A stretch of 64,000 nt of DNA from Enchytraeus crypticus (GCA_905160935.1 CAJHZI010000447.1:996001-1060000); one strand, 5' to 3'; counted from the first letter of the stretch, positions 1 through 11,599 are shown. Notes: a model not told the origin generated them from the letters alone. Numbers and translations are program-made.

Positions 1-830
1 CACCCAGTATACCTTGGTGTAACTTTAGATAGGACTCCGAGTTTCAAACAGCATGTAGGAAAGACAAAGGCACAAGTCAGTACAAGAAATTTAAATATTA
101 GGAAAACTGGCGAACACTCATTGGGGTGCAAAGGCCAACACAATACACTCCACAGCATTGGCCCTCTGCTAATCTAGCGCTGAGTAGGCCTGCGCTGTTT
201 GGGTCGCTCCACACATACCCATAAAATTGACAGTGCTCTTAATGCTGCGTGTCGTCATATAACAGGTTGCCTGAAACCAAAAGTAAGGACAGTCTGTACT
301 TGCTCTATGGCATAGCACCACCAGCCATCAGACGTAATGTGGCTAGACAAGCCGAGTAGACAAGAACTGGATCAACGACATCCATTACATGGTGAAAATC
401 CTCGGAGATCGCGACTCAAATCAGGGCACAGCTTGTTAAATTCAGTGTCGCCACTAACTCAGTCAGTGGAGCAAGCTCGCCTCCAGATGTGGAGAAAACA
501 TCTCCAATCAGTTCCAGAGGATAAAATATGTGTAGAAGCATCAGAAAGTCTTCCGTGTGGCTGCGATGAGGATCGATGAACGTGGTTATGCTTAAAGCTT
601 AAAGACAGGTGTCGGTCGGACGAAGATTGCGATGAGCCGATGGGGTTATTATAATGGTTCTACAGTATGTGAATGCGACAGGAAGAGGAGGACAGTGACC
701 ATTTGATGAATTGCAACTTGACCGGTGATGGAGTCACGTGTGAGGATCTCAGAGAGTTGCAATGATCGGGCGAGAGATTGTGTCAGACGCTGGATTAATG
801 CTGTATGAGGACACAATAAGAAGAAGAGCT
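1..830 (+). pseudogene. Jockey-superfamily LINE, 3' end (family G)
   Basis: This is the C-terminal tail of a non-LTR reverse transcriptase, cut by the window edge. Frame 1 opens with HPVYLGVTLDR, the conserved block after the RT palm in jockey-like elements. Further conserved pieces follow: an ITGCLKP block near 265-285 and RHPLHGENPRRSRLKS in the short frame at 337-579. Stops and frame changes separate these pieces, so the copy is dead. The end near 819-831 is a short AAG-rich tail, as expected for a LINE 3' end. Family assignment rests on remembered motif patterns, not a search. Confidence 0.7.
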
Positions 831-839
831 GTGTTTTTT

Positions 840-2969
840 ATAACTGATACCTTACATTATCCTTGTATTTAAACACCTTTTTGTCTTACAATGTTTTGCC
901 TTTACTTTAATTGGTTGATTTATTTCTGCTTCACCCACAGAAAGAAATCATTTCCCGTTTTTCATTCTACAGACGCGCTTTCCTTGCTCTTTCTTAACAT
1001 TTATCTTGTCTTAGCCCTCACTACTCCACACATAATCAACCATTTCACAGGCAATTCCATTGACCATATTTCTTCCTCATGTATACTCACCTACCAACCT
1101 ATACCGCATGCCTCCGTTTGTCAATGCCTTGATCCTTTACCTTTGCCATACTTTTTCAAATCCTATCTTAATTTTTTTCACTTGACCTCACCTATAAACG
1201 ACATTTAAACTTCATTTTTCCTTTCTCTTAATTCTAGCTGGCGATGTTGAATTAAATCCCGGCCCTGATTCATTTTTTTTCTAACCTGTCCACTTACTGC
1301 CTCAATGTTCGGTATGCCACAACTATTACAAAAAATCTATACAAACCTGAGCTCATTCAACAGTTTCTTCTCGACGACTCCATTGATATTCTGTTTTGAC
1401 AGAATCATGGCTTTCTCCTGATACTCCACCTACTGTCCTTAACTCTCTCACTCCCCGTGACTATTCTATTCAACACATCGGTCGTTGTTCTGGTCATGGT
1501 GGTGGCATAGCTTCCATTTTTAGGTCAACTTTTTCTTTTTCTGTTTTTAATGGTTCTCCATTGTTATCCTTTGAATATATGTCGTTTCGTCTTGTATGCA
1601 AACTCGAATCCTATTTCTTTTTGATTGTCATGAGACCACCTTCTTTATTCAAAGCCAATTTCATTTCTGCTTTTTCTTTGCTTCTTGAAGACATTGCCTC
1701 ATCACCCACTGATTTAATAATTATGGGTGATTTCAGCATCCATCTAGACTCTGATGACTATTATTCTGCTTCCTTTTTATGCACACTTCATGCTTTAGAT
1801 TTCGCACAACATATATCTTCCCCTACTCTCTCCTTTGGTCACATTCTTGATCTGCTGATCACTCGAAGCAACATGACATTTCTTGATCAGGGAATCTCCG
1901 ATCCTTCATTATCAGATCACAGTGCAATTTTCTGTAAATTGCCTGTGACTGTTAATGTACACCCTTCCAGAACACTTAAAACTTGCAGAAAACCCACTTC
2001 TATTAACATTGATGCCTTCTCTGCTGATATTGTGTCCTTTTCTTTGTATTCTAATCCGTCTTCAACTGTTGCCGATTATTCAGCTCAATTTAGCTCCGTA
2101 CTTTCTTCTGTAGTAGACACACATGCCCCTCTCACGACCGTTCATCGTCGCTCAAACCCAAGGAAACCATTTATTCCTGAAGAAATCCTTAAACAAAACT
2201 CTGAACGTTCCAAACTAGAAACTAAGTTCAGGAAGGATCTGAAAAATCCACCTAAACTGCGAAATCCAGTCCAAGTACCTCAAACAAAGAAAACTATTAA
2301 AATTATTGAATAAAATGATTAGCGCTGCTAAAAGCTTGCATTAACAAAATCTAATATCGCAGAAACAGAATTACCCCAAGAAATTATGGGGGAGCACTTC
2401 ATTCTCTGCTTGATCGCACCATTCCCAAGTCACTGCCCTTTACCACCTCATCATCATCTCTTGCTACCTCTTTTCTCAACTTTTTCGATGACAAAATTGC
2501 CAAACTCTGCAGCTCTATACCCTCCAACTCCATTGACACTGACAACACCATTTCTGTAAATATGCCTGAGCCACCACTACTTTCTAGTTTTGAACCAGCT
2601 AAACCGGAAAAAGTACGCATTGAAAAAATACACACGCTTTGCTCTACTGACTCGACTTGCTGCCTCGATGCTATTCCCACAAGATTACTGAAATCCAGTA
2701 TTTATGTTTTAGTTGATCCTATTACATACTTAGTCAACCTTTCACTCTCAAAAGGTATCTTCCCGACCTCCTTCAAACAAGCAGTTGTATCTCCTTAAAA
2801 AAAAACATTTTCTACCAAAAAGGATCTTTCCAGTTAATGTCCTAGTTCCAATCGTAACTTCATCTCTAAACTTATTGAAAAGGTAATATATACTCGTTTA
2901 TGCGCTCTTCTTGATTCTTTCCTTCTCCCTCATTATAAATCTGCCTATAGAAAACTCCATTCTACTGAA
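840..2969 (+). pseudogene. L2-like LINE with 2A-like motif, 5' segment (family A, copy 1)
   Basis: This is the front part of an L2/CR1-group LINE. An N-terminal segment (891-1208) precedes a 2A-like motif reading LAGDVELNPGP at 1234-1266. The apurinic-type endonuclease follows at 1396-2313, with IIMGDFSIHLD, GHILDLLITR and LSDHSAIFCKLP blocks. RT begins near 2562 (CCLDAIPTRLLKSS) and stops at SAYRKLHSTE at 2941-2969, where another LINE is inserted. RT resumes at 5749 with TALPLIHNDL, so the two halves are one element. Stops after the 2A motif and in the RT show it is inactive. Confidence 0.8.
1228..1266 (+). other. 2A-like ribosome-skipping motif in LINE polyprotein
   Basis: Frame 1 encodes LILAGDVELNPGP, matching the D(V/I)ExNPGP consensus of 2A-like peptides that make ribosomes skip a peptide bond between the last G and P. 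Such motifs are established in non-LTR retrotransposons of several invertebrates, placed just ahead of the endonuclease as here. This copy keeps the final Pro but has a stop codon a few residues later. Confidence 0.85.
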
Positions 2970-3034
2970 GGAATTCATACCTTGAATACATCAATATACG
3001 GTTATCGGAAATCTGTTCAGCAACTCAACGTGTG

Positions 3035-3118
3035 GTCATGGGCAGTGCCGTAGCTAGGGTCTGAGGCCCCCCCCCGAAGCAAGCGAAGGGGACCTAAGAA
3101 AAAAAATTATATATACAG

Positions 3119-3202
<84 letters not shown>

Positions 3203-4497
3203 ATATTATATATTTATAGGTCTATATACATAGTATTACATACTCTGTGGCGGATTCAGGAATCTTCTAGGGAGGGGGGCGAAAATATTTTGGACAGTGT
3301 CAACATTTTTTCGCTTACGCTCACGCCTTCTTCGGAATAGCGGAAAACCCAAAAAATACTAAGGCCCCCCCTATTTCACTGCTGAAATTCGATTTTTTAA
3401 ATTTAATAAATTTAAATCTAACAATTTTACATTAACTTAATATGACAAGTGTTATATATGTGTTATATTATACCTTATGAGTCAAGCCAATAGTTGACAT
3501 TACATTTACCATTTTCTGCCATGGCTTCAAAGATTTCAGGCTTCTAGCTTTGTAAGTTGCTCCAGTGGAAAAATCCTACAGTCCTAGCTTGGCCTATATT
3601 TCTAATAACGAGAAGGTATTTCCACCCTTACAAAAACTCAGCAGATGTGGACGAAATGCAAAATGACCTAATTTTGGCTGAAGGGGGCTCAAGCTTCTCC
3701 CAGCCAAGGCTGGTTGCGTCACTGCTCCGAAGCACAGTTCAAATTTCTTTACTTACACGTTTTTTACTCTAACACAGTGGTTAAAGTAAGAATGTGGTAA
3801 GTGCTATAGGCCTAGTGGAAAGTAAAATTTTGTCGCTCCCCCTTCAGTAATACAGGGCCCCTAAAGTATATCAATTATCAAAAATGGGCCCCTAACGGGT
3901 AAGCACACTTCATAAATTTGAGAGCCAGTGGAACTGAGTTCCCCCTATTATCCCCCCCTCCACTGTAACCATAGCTCTTATATACATACAAATAGCCATG
4001 AGCATAATGAAAATATAGTTTAGTTTTTTCCGTCCGGTCTAAGGGGGGCCGGACCACCTGGGGCCCCCGCTCTGGATTATCGCCTGTATATGCAATATAA
4101 TCCTAACATTAGGCTTTAATCCTGAAACTAGACTATGCATACAGACTACACACAACGCTATACAAAAAGTCACTGGATTATACTAAGGCCGCTCACTTGT
4201 ATATTACACTTTTGAATGATGCGCCAATGAGACAGCCTACAGCCTGCTGCTGCAGCTGTATCACGGCAGCCTGAGTGGACGGTTATAAAAGTCTAGTTCA
4301 AGGCCTTACATAGGAGGCCAAGGGGCCCCAGGCCATCATAGAAATTGGACCCCGCCATACAGGCTAAATTTTTTTGCGAGATATTTAGTTTCTTACGCAA
4401 TAAAAGTTTCTATGTTTGATCATCCGGGGCCCCCCTTTGCTCCCGGGCCCCTCGGCCGGGGGGCGCGGGGGGTGCTAGCTACGGCACTGGTCATGGG
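3035..4497. mobile_element. Non-autonomous hAT-type DNA transposon with 8-bp TSD
   Basis: Terminal inverted repeats CAGTGCCGTAGCTAG start at 3043 and end, inverted, at 4489, matching over 15 bp. They are flanked by identical 8-bp target duplications GTCATGGG at 3035-3042 and 4490-4497. An 8-bp TSD and a CAGTG terminus are classic for the hAT superfamily. The 1,447-bp element holds G/C runs next to its ends, a (TA)n tract (about 3107-3200) and no transposase frame, so it is non-autonomous. It interrupts the RT of the surrounding family B LINE. A second hAT-like pair of ends may be nested inside (GGCGGATTCAGG near 3248; inverted GGATTATCGCC near 4075). Confidence 0.9.
3107..3200. repeat. (TA)n microsatellite inside hAT element
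   Basis: Alternating TA with a few ACATG interruptions, lying within the hAT element. Confidence 0.95.
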
Positions 4498-5748
4498 CGA
4501 CCCCAAGGCCCTGTCCTTGGCCCTCTGCTCTTCTTAATCTATATTAATGACATTCAGAATGCCAGCGGTACTGCCGTTCCAAAATTATTTGCTGATGATT
4601 CAAATATTTTCGTGGAAGCCTGCAAGTTGACACAATTATATGACTGCAAATAATGTTTGTAATCTAATTAGTCAAGGGTGCAAATGTAATAAGCTAACTA
4701 TTAACAGCTCTAAATCAGTCTATATTTAATTTTTCCTAGCAAGAAGGATGAACTTGTTGATGTTAATTATTTAAATTTTTTACTAGGCAATTGTCTTCTC
4801 TCTAGAGCACCGAGAACTAAATTTCTCGGGGTGTTGATTGATGACAAGCTAACTTTCAGAGAGCATATTAAACATGTGACCCGTAAAATTAATGGTGTTA
4901 ATAGTATGCTATATTGGCGCCGTGATTTTATTTCTAAAAGCTGCCGCAAAGATATTTTCTTTTCGCTAGTGTAATGTAAAGCTCTATATGTTATTGAAAT
5001 TTATGGGAGTGCTTCGTCTAGTGCGATACACCCTCTTCATATGTCTATTAACAGATCGTTACGCACTCTGCAGTACTTGAGCAGATTCTGTACTACTAAA
5101 ATTCTTTATACTAATTTCAATGTCTAGCCAATTCAGCTTCAGTAAATTCAGTATATTAATTTACCAATTGAAAGTATAAACTTTCAATTGGTAAATTAAT
5201 ATACACATGCTTATATTACGAAGGAGCTTTGTCAAATTCACTTAGAGAAATGTTCAAGCTCAATGTCTCTCAGCACTCATACTCCACCAAGCAATCCATA
5301 ACTAATTTTCTATCAATTGAGGCCAACGCTACTATGTTTAATACAGTTGTATGCACTTGCTGTTGTATCTGGAACAATATTCCACTTAATATTCACAATG
5401 CTTCCACCATAAATTATGTTAATAAATTATATAAATATTATTTAATGAATGGTTGGTGATCACTAGTTAATAATTTTCACTTTCATTTACACATGTTGCA
5501 CTTCTACAAAAATCTTATGAGTACGTAGTGGTGTTCAGCTAGATTAAACACGGTGTATCTTCCAGATGGCTACTCGTACTCGTAATATTTACCTTTACTT
5601 TTTCTATTGTTAGGCATGCTTGTCAATGTTTGCTTTCGTTTGATTGTTGTATGATATCGTTTTTTAGTATTTAATATTATTTACATGTATGTTGTTTGTC
5701 AGTGATTTGTTTGTTGATGCTGAAATAAAACACTTCTCTCTCTCTCTC

Positions 5749-7159
5749 TGAAACCGCTCTTCCACTTATACATAATGATCTTAGATTGGCCATAAGTAAT
5801 AAAAAGGTGTCTGCCTTGGTTCTTCTAGATCTATCTGCTGCCTTCGCTACAATTGACCATGGCATTCTAATAAATAGGCTTAATCTTGTTTTGCCATTTC
5901 TTATTCTGCTTTTTCCCTTCTCACATCATATCTCTCTTGTCGCACACAATCAGTCGTTATTAGTCAAAATCGCTCTTTTGAACTACTTCTCCCACGTGGT
6001 GTTCCTCGAGGTCCATTGCTCTTCTCTTTATATATCATTCCTCTTAGCTACCTGCTTGCTCAGTCCTCCATAAATTTTCACTTCTATGAAGACGACACAC
6101 ACCTATATATTTAGTTTTCTAATCATGATTCCGATCAGAAACTAACTCATCCCTCGTCCATTCTAGACCAGGTTTATTCCTAGTTTTGTGCCAGTCGTCT
6201 GTTAATCCCTCCAAAACCGAACACATTTTAATTGGCACTCCTTTGCAAAGAAGTAAAATTACTAATAGCTCTGTTAATTTTCAGAATCTTGCTCTTTCAC
6301 CTTCTCGGTTCGCCGCCAAAAACCTTGGAGTCATATTTGATGAAAACCTTGACTCTAAATCCCATACCTCTTCTGTTTGTCGCGCTTCTTTCTTTCAGAT
6401 TCGTCAGATTGCGCAAATACGTTCATCCCTTACTAGAAATTCAGCCAGTATCCTTGCTAATTCTATAGTTCATTCAAAGCTCCACTACTGTAATTCATTA
6501 TTACATTATTAGTATGGGTTGCCTACTTCTTCTCTCAATCGTTTGCAGCAAGTCCAAGATTCTCTTGAACGTATTGTTTGCAAGTCTTCTCGCCTTCAAT
6601 TTCGCTCTCTTTCTCTACTTCGCAGTCTTCACTGGCTCCCTGTTAAACGAGGCATAAAATTTAAAATAGCTCTAATAACTTTCAAAACTCGGCGATTTGG
6701 CAAGCCTTCTTACTTATCTGAAATTGTTCTTCCCTATCGTCCATCACATGCACTTCGTTCCACCGATGCCAATCCTCTCTCTGTTCCAAATATTCTCACA
6801 TAATTGGGAAGACGTTCATTTTCTTACGTAGCACCCACAATCTGGAACTCTTTACCTGTTAATCTTCGCTCTTGTTTTTCTACTTCAACTTTCTCTAGAA
6901 AGCTTAAGACTTACCTTTTCCCACCAAGGACATAATCAATCTACCCTGACCATGTTTGATCACCAGATCAAAAATGGCTTTCTTTGATTTTTGATCACCG
7001 AATTACTGGCTTTCGTTTAGGACCTTACTTCTCCTCAGCACATTTCTTTTGCAGATTGGTCTGAGTGAATTGATCTGTAGCGATGTGTGCTGTTTGGGAC
7101 GTCCCTAACATCATCCTTGGATGAGGAAACGGACGTTAAACCTTTATTATTATTATTAT
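5749..7159 (+). pseudogene. L2-like LINE, 3' segment with (TTA)n tail (family A, copy 1)
   Basis: This is the continuation of the element begun at 840. It carries RT palm motif A as ALVLLDLSAAFATIDHGILI (5800-5870). A damaged palm C follows near 6090, where FYEDDTH stands in place of FYADDT. The thumb/connection region is in 6186-6803 (LHWLPVKRGIKFKIALITFK, then GKPSYLSEIV). The non-coding 3' end has a conserved fold-like motif (GGACGTCCCTAACATCATCC ... GGACGTTAAACC) and closes with (TTA)n at about 7141-7159. Several frameshifts make it inactive. Confidence 0.8.
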
Positions 7160-8143
7160 CAAAATGTAAACTTTAAAACATATTAGCGTCGGATAGCATC
7201 ACACATAAAACATCTTAGATCTGCAAAAATGTACTATGTAGTAGAAGAGCCAATAACATACTTGGGAAATAGTTTAGGCATTCCGTAAGAATGAAACACA
7301 TCATTCCAATCGATCTCATCCAAAATAGATTTCTGCGCAGTAAAATACAAGTCGTGAAGGTGACAAGACTGTGAAAAGAATATGAACCTTACTTTAAGTT
7401 TTATTTAAAATGTGAGAAAATTAGTTCTTTGCTCGAGTTAAAAGGCAAAAAGCCAAGTTTAATGCCAGCTTTCTGCTCGATAGCATATCAGTGAAGATAG
7501 CACTGAATATGAACCCTGCATCCGCTTTTGATTCTCTGTCGAATAACATGCTAACAATTAAAGCAGCTCTGCACTCGTTGATCTGCATTGTAAACATGAA
7601 TCCCATGAGGAATCATTCATAGACTTCAAGCAATAAATGAATTAAATGAAACAAGCTAAGGTAGAACTACTTCTTGTATACTGGCGACCAAGACACACCA
7701 TTCACAGCCCAAAGAAGTTGCTTTAGAACTTTTCTGCCTGCTTTTTATCCATCCAGACTGCAACTACATCCAGCGTAAGGTACATGCAGTTCAGCTCATG
7801 AAGCTGGCCTACATTTCTTAGAGTACCGCACGACTGAGCTATGCTGCTATAGCGCCATGAACCAGTATGACGGACAGTGCGAGCAAAAAACTGTTGGAGA
7901 AATGAGCATAAAGAGTTGAACTGTTGCGAAACCTTACCTGATGAACCGCTGCAACCGGTATATACATGTAGATGTTGAAGTGTTGAGGATCAAGTTGTGG
8001 CCTTAAAAGTCTCCAAGTCTAAATACAAGTAAACTTTGCAGTCGCTATTACTTATCTGATGATGATATACCTTGAAAATTAAGACTTATTTGCTTATAAG
8101 TGAAAGCTGCTCATCCAAATGTGCAACAAATCATTGAGTGCAT
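7160..8143. other. Non-coding stretch, no feature recognised
   Basis: AT-rich sequence with only short frames on either strand. I recognise no exon, repeat family or RNA here. Confidence 0.5.
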
Positions 8144-8350
8144 AGCTGCTTATAGTTCTTATTATTATTATTTATAGTTGTTATTGTTATTATGTTCTGC
8201 AGCTGTCAAGTTGTTATAATAATAATATACCTCTAAAATCCAATGGATATATTTATATCCGTTGCATTCGCCTTTTTAGAAAGTGACGGAAACATTTTAG
8301 AGGTGTACTATTATTATAACAACTTGACAGCTGCAGAACTATAAGCAGCT
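8144..8350. repeat. Long imperfect palindrome (fold-back element)
   Basis: The right arm (about 8294-8350) is the reverse complement of the left arm (about 8144-8240), except that the left arm carries roughly 38 extra bases of TAT-rich sequence at 8160-8197. Both arms contain GCAGCTGTCAAGTTGTTA and a conserved ACCTCTAAAAT at the loop side. The loop is about 50 bp. This could be a MITE-like fold-back transposon or a hairpin from aberrant repair; no target duplication is obvious. Confidence 0.75.
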
Positions 8351-9411
8351 AAATGTCTAAATGTCTTAGGGCTCATCGCATCCCACTCGCAGTGACTTTT
8401 GTTACAACATTAACACAAAGGTCCCATATGTGAGACGTTTTAAAAAACATGCTTAAAATGTTACTTTCGACATGTTTTCAAATAACATATATAGGCTGCG
8501 CATTAAAAAATATTTCGCCAGCAAATTTGCAATAGCTTAGTCAATTCCTGATAATTGGAGAGGAAAAATCTTGCCGTTAGCTCACAAAATTTTGTGGAAA
8601 TATTTTGAAAAGAACCGAAGTTATCCATGTTTTACGAAAGAAGCTGATTTTTTTCATTTTAAAACAGCAGCACATGAAGTAGCCTAAATTGTATCAGTTG
8701 GTTTTTGAAAATTAGTTGACCCTATCCCGATCTCTGTTAAACTAGGGATTTAAGGGAAGGTGATGTTGCTGATGAGTTGACATTGAATATCTCTGAAATG
8801 AGCGCGTTGAGCTTTGATTCAGGTCAAAATTTAATCGTGGCTGATAGAATTACGCTGTCGATGGACAGCTGGCTGAAAACCTGACTCGCCGTTGGAGAAG
8901 ACACTGAGGACTGACAAAGAGATTTTCTAATCGCACACCAAATTCGACTGTTCTAGCTGTTAACTAGTTGGCCGAAGTAATGTAGCTCTTCGTCAGTTAA
9001 AACACCTTCATTAACTTTCAGTCACACGGCGTATTAACATTTTGAAACGCGTCGAAAAGAAGAAAGTGCAAGATTAAGTATTGCTATACTACGAAAGGAC
9101 GTAGAGCTGATACCCATCTCAAAGGCGACCAGGCGCGTGCTTCTGCTCGGCCAGGTTGATATTCCTGAGAGCAAATCATTTCGTTTATGACGGCAATATT
9201 GGTTTCCAATCGCACTTGGCTGCTAGCTGCTCGTCTTTCTCCTCATCATCGAACTTTCCTTATTGATTCGTCGACAAATTGTTTGCAATGTAGGCTACAA
9301 AGATTCCATTCCTTATGCGGAAAGGTTGTTTGTATCGCTTTCATTCCTAAGCCCTGCTCGCGTACCGTTTCAATTCTTATTCGGTCTTTAAGTGAAAGAG
9401 TTTTTATACTG
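8351..9411. other. Non-coding stretch with a short family E tail
   Basis: Mostly unrecognised AT-rich sequence. At about 8705-8785 it contains the 3' end of family E (CTATCCCGATCTCTGTTAA, then GGATTTAAGGGAAGGTGATG), seen more fully at 25620-25960. Confidence 0.55.
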
Positions 9412-9533
9412 GCTGGAGCCAGTGGCGAAGTCGGTAAGATATTCGACCGCGGATCATTATATGCGGGCTCAAATCCTGGGCTCGCCTGTCGCTGACATCG
9501 CTTTCGAGACTGACGTTAACCGTAGCTTTACCA
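9412..9533 (+). mobile_element. tRNA-derived SINE, copy 1
   Basis: The head resembles a tRNA promoter: an A-box-like TGGCGAAGTCGG near 9422 and a B-box-like GGCTCAAATCC near 9467. A body containing GACATCGCTTTCGAG and an end reading GCTTTACCAGC follow. The same unit recurs at 37560-37692 (-), 37266-37342 (-, partial), 44385-44490 (+, partial) and 24137-24170 (-, fragment). The distinct body argues for a SINE rather than a true tRNA gene. Confidence 0.8.
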
Positions 9534-10213
9534 GCTTTTACTTGAAAATTTTTATTCCTGGTTGCTAATGTGAATTAGCGATTGACAATCTTGCACAAAA
9601 GTCTTCATTAGATATCGTAGCACTTTATTAAAATGTCTTGAGTCATTAGTTTGACATACTATAGGCCTAACTAGCAAATTAGCCTGACGTCATTTAGGGC
9701 TATGTGTTGACTTTGTCGCACGGTAGCTAATTTGGAAGTGAAAAATGCCTAGTTTCAATTATCATTTCATGTCAATTTGAAATATCTAGTTTTTCGTTAA
9801 ACACAGATAACGTCGGTTCCTTCAAATTAATTTTACAAAATTTAGTGACCTAATTAAAAAATTTTTCCTTTACAATTATTAATGTTATCATAATTATTCA
9901 TGTTTCTCGAGTGTCGATTTGTTATTTAATCTGCTATGCTCTTGCTCACTTAATTTCTAGTCTGGATTAATATTATAGCCTAATTATGCTATACTTCTAA
10001 AGTCTAATAACTTATGTAAATTGAGGTGTTTATATGTTGTATCGGTGGCCAGCAAGATAGGGATATGCCCTCACTGGTGGCCGATATGCTGGTAGCTATT
10101 TGATTGCTATGCCTTGAGCACATCTGCACATCTGAACTAAATTACTTTGATAATTTTTATGAACTCATTAGTTGGATAAAATAATATTTACCGGATGGTG
10201 CCTTCAATTGAAT
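9534..10213. other. Non-coding stretch, possible LINE 3' UTR
   Basis: No coding feature. The piece at about 10020-10100 (GGCCAGCAAGATAGGGATAT) loosely resembles the 3' UTR of family B at 48670-48720. Confidence 0.35.
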
Positions 10214-10214
10214 G

Positions 10215-10255
<41 letters not shown>

Positions 10256-10284
10256 ATATATATATACATGTATATATATATACA
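10214..10284. repeat. (TA)n microsatellite
   Basis: TA dinucleotides interrupted by repeated ACATGTATA units. Confidence 0.95.
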
Positions 10285-10560
10285 TTGTTATATACATCAA
10301 TGTCAAGGCCTGTAATGTTCCTTAAATTATTATAATCTTAAAAACATTGGCCCCGGCCTCGAATAGCTCTCTGAAAGGTTTCACTCACGAAAAAGTGTTT
10401 AACAATGAAATGAAATTTATTAACTAAAACACGAATTAAATAGTACTTACAGACAAGGTATAATGAAACGAAAATATCCGATAGTCATAACGCGCAAAAT
10501 ATAGTAACTCGTGATATAATCCAAAGTTAAATAATCCGATCGCAAACTTAACATATATGA

Positions 10561-10598
<38 letters not shown>

Positions 10599-10860
10599 GT
10601 GCACTGCCTACTGGCAGGCCCATGGTATATAACGCCTTCACTCATCTATATCTACAGTCTCTCTCTTCGTGTCCACATATGAGTAGATCTTTAAATTATT
10701 TATAACATTCCTTGCGATATACCATTATTCTTGGGGGATTCTGCTTATGACGAGGTGGGCCCCCTATGCCTTCCTCAGCTTCGACTAACATTTACTGGGC
10801 AGGGGCGTTAATTCCCTGAGAAAAACAATCCTGTTTACCCATCATATATGACTATACGCA
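10561..10860 (-). mobile_element. Family D 3' end abutting (CT)n, composite repeat
   Basis: A (CT)n tract (10561-10597) directly abuts CTTAGTGCACTGCCTACTGG, the reverse complement of the family D LINE 3' terminus. The ATGGTATATAACGCC coding tail follows. A second block (ATACCATTATTCTTGGGGG to TTCCTCAGCTTCGACT, 10717-10790) recurs beside the same unit at 23355 and 63555, so a composite non-autonomous repeat is likely. Confidence 0.7.
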
Positions 10861-11252
10861 CAAATTCATATGTTAGAAATCCGACGTTAAAACATTAGAA
10901 TAGTGGCCACAAAACTACCCTAGAAATTCTACTATAAGAACCTTTGTATTCTAGATTACTTAGCATCTGCGTTAGCACCTTTTACAACGTTATCTCTGTT
11001 CTCTCAAGTCTTCCTTTGACCACACTTAAGGTCTCCTCAAAAGTCTTATCTGCTCACAGATAAGCCACCATCGTCTATATCGTCTATATCTTCTAGACGT
11101 GAAATATCGCTATCTTTCCTAATCTCTTTCCAAACACGTGTTATCTTTTCAAAACGATTTAAGTTAAATGACTGATATATTTACAATGATTGATGTCAGA
11201 ATGTTGAGTCTGAATGTGATTTATTTTCCTTATTTTGTTGATTCTAATAAAC

Positions 11253-11254
<2 letters not shown>
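10861..11254. other. Non-coding stretch, no feature recognised
   Basis: No coding or repeat feature recognised. Confidence 0.45.
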
Positions 11255-11306
<52 letters not shown>

Positions 11307-11310
11307 TATA

Positions 11311-11362
<52 letters not shown>

Positions 11363-11373
11363 ACATATATATA

Positions 11374-11415
<42 letters not shown>

Positions 11416-11422
11416 GTATATA
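11255..11422. repeat. (TA)n microsatellite, long
   Basis: About 165 bp of near-pure TA with ACATA interruptions. Open frames of alternating Tyr-Ile across it are artefacts. Confidence 0.95.
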
Positions 11423-11599
11423 GGGCACTGTGTGCCCGCTTTGATAGTCGCAGGATAAAATTGCTTATTTGATTTTTATTTAAGTGATCGATGTTTATTA
11501 AATGACGGATGCATTTGTATTCTTTTATTTGTCTGTATGATGTGTATTTCTCTCTCACCGATAGGAAACACCAAAACATATACCAGTACATGGTCTTAT

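Larger units (their letters stand above)
2970..5748 (+). pseudogene. CR1/Rex1-like LINE, 5'-truncated, inserted in family A (family B, copy 1)
   Basis: This RT-only LINE fragment starts abruptly inside the family A RT. A damaged (V)PQG-x-VLGPLL block and LFADDS motif are seen around 4500-4610. The C-terminal region follows at 4800-5459, ending in a CIWNNIPLNIHNAS block. It finishes with a polyadenylation-like AATAAA and a (CT)n tail at 5734-5748. The family A reading frame stops at 2969 and resumes at 5749, and the short repeat CTGAA (2965-2969 and 5748-5752) is a candidate target-site duplication. It carries a hAT element at 3043-4489 and a perfect 25-bp hairpin at 5151-5204. Confidence 0.75.

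Noticed and set aside
1228..1266. 2A-like motif as a sign of an integrated RNA virus
   Set aside because: Flanking sequence encodes a LINE endonuclease and RT. 2A-like motifs are known in such elements, so no viral origin is needed.
9412..9533. A functional tRNA gene
   Set aside because: Boxes are present but the unit continues into a shared non-tRNA body and recurs as truncated copies, so it is a SINE.
10436..10645. Frame with Arg-Glu repeats
   Set aside because: Translation of a (CT)n/(GA)n tract at the family D tail.
11159..11458. Long Tyr-Ile open frames on both strands
   Set aside because: They are translations of (TA)n microsatellite and have no coding meaning. The same applies at 23805-24227 and 63289-63828.
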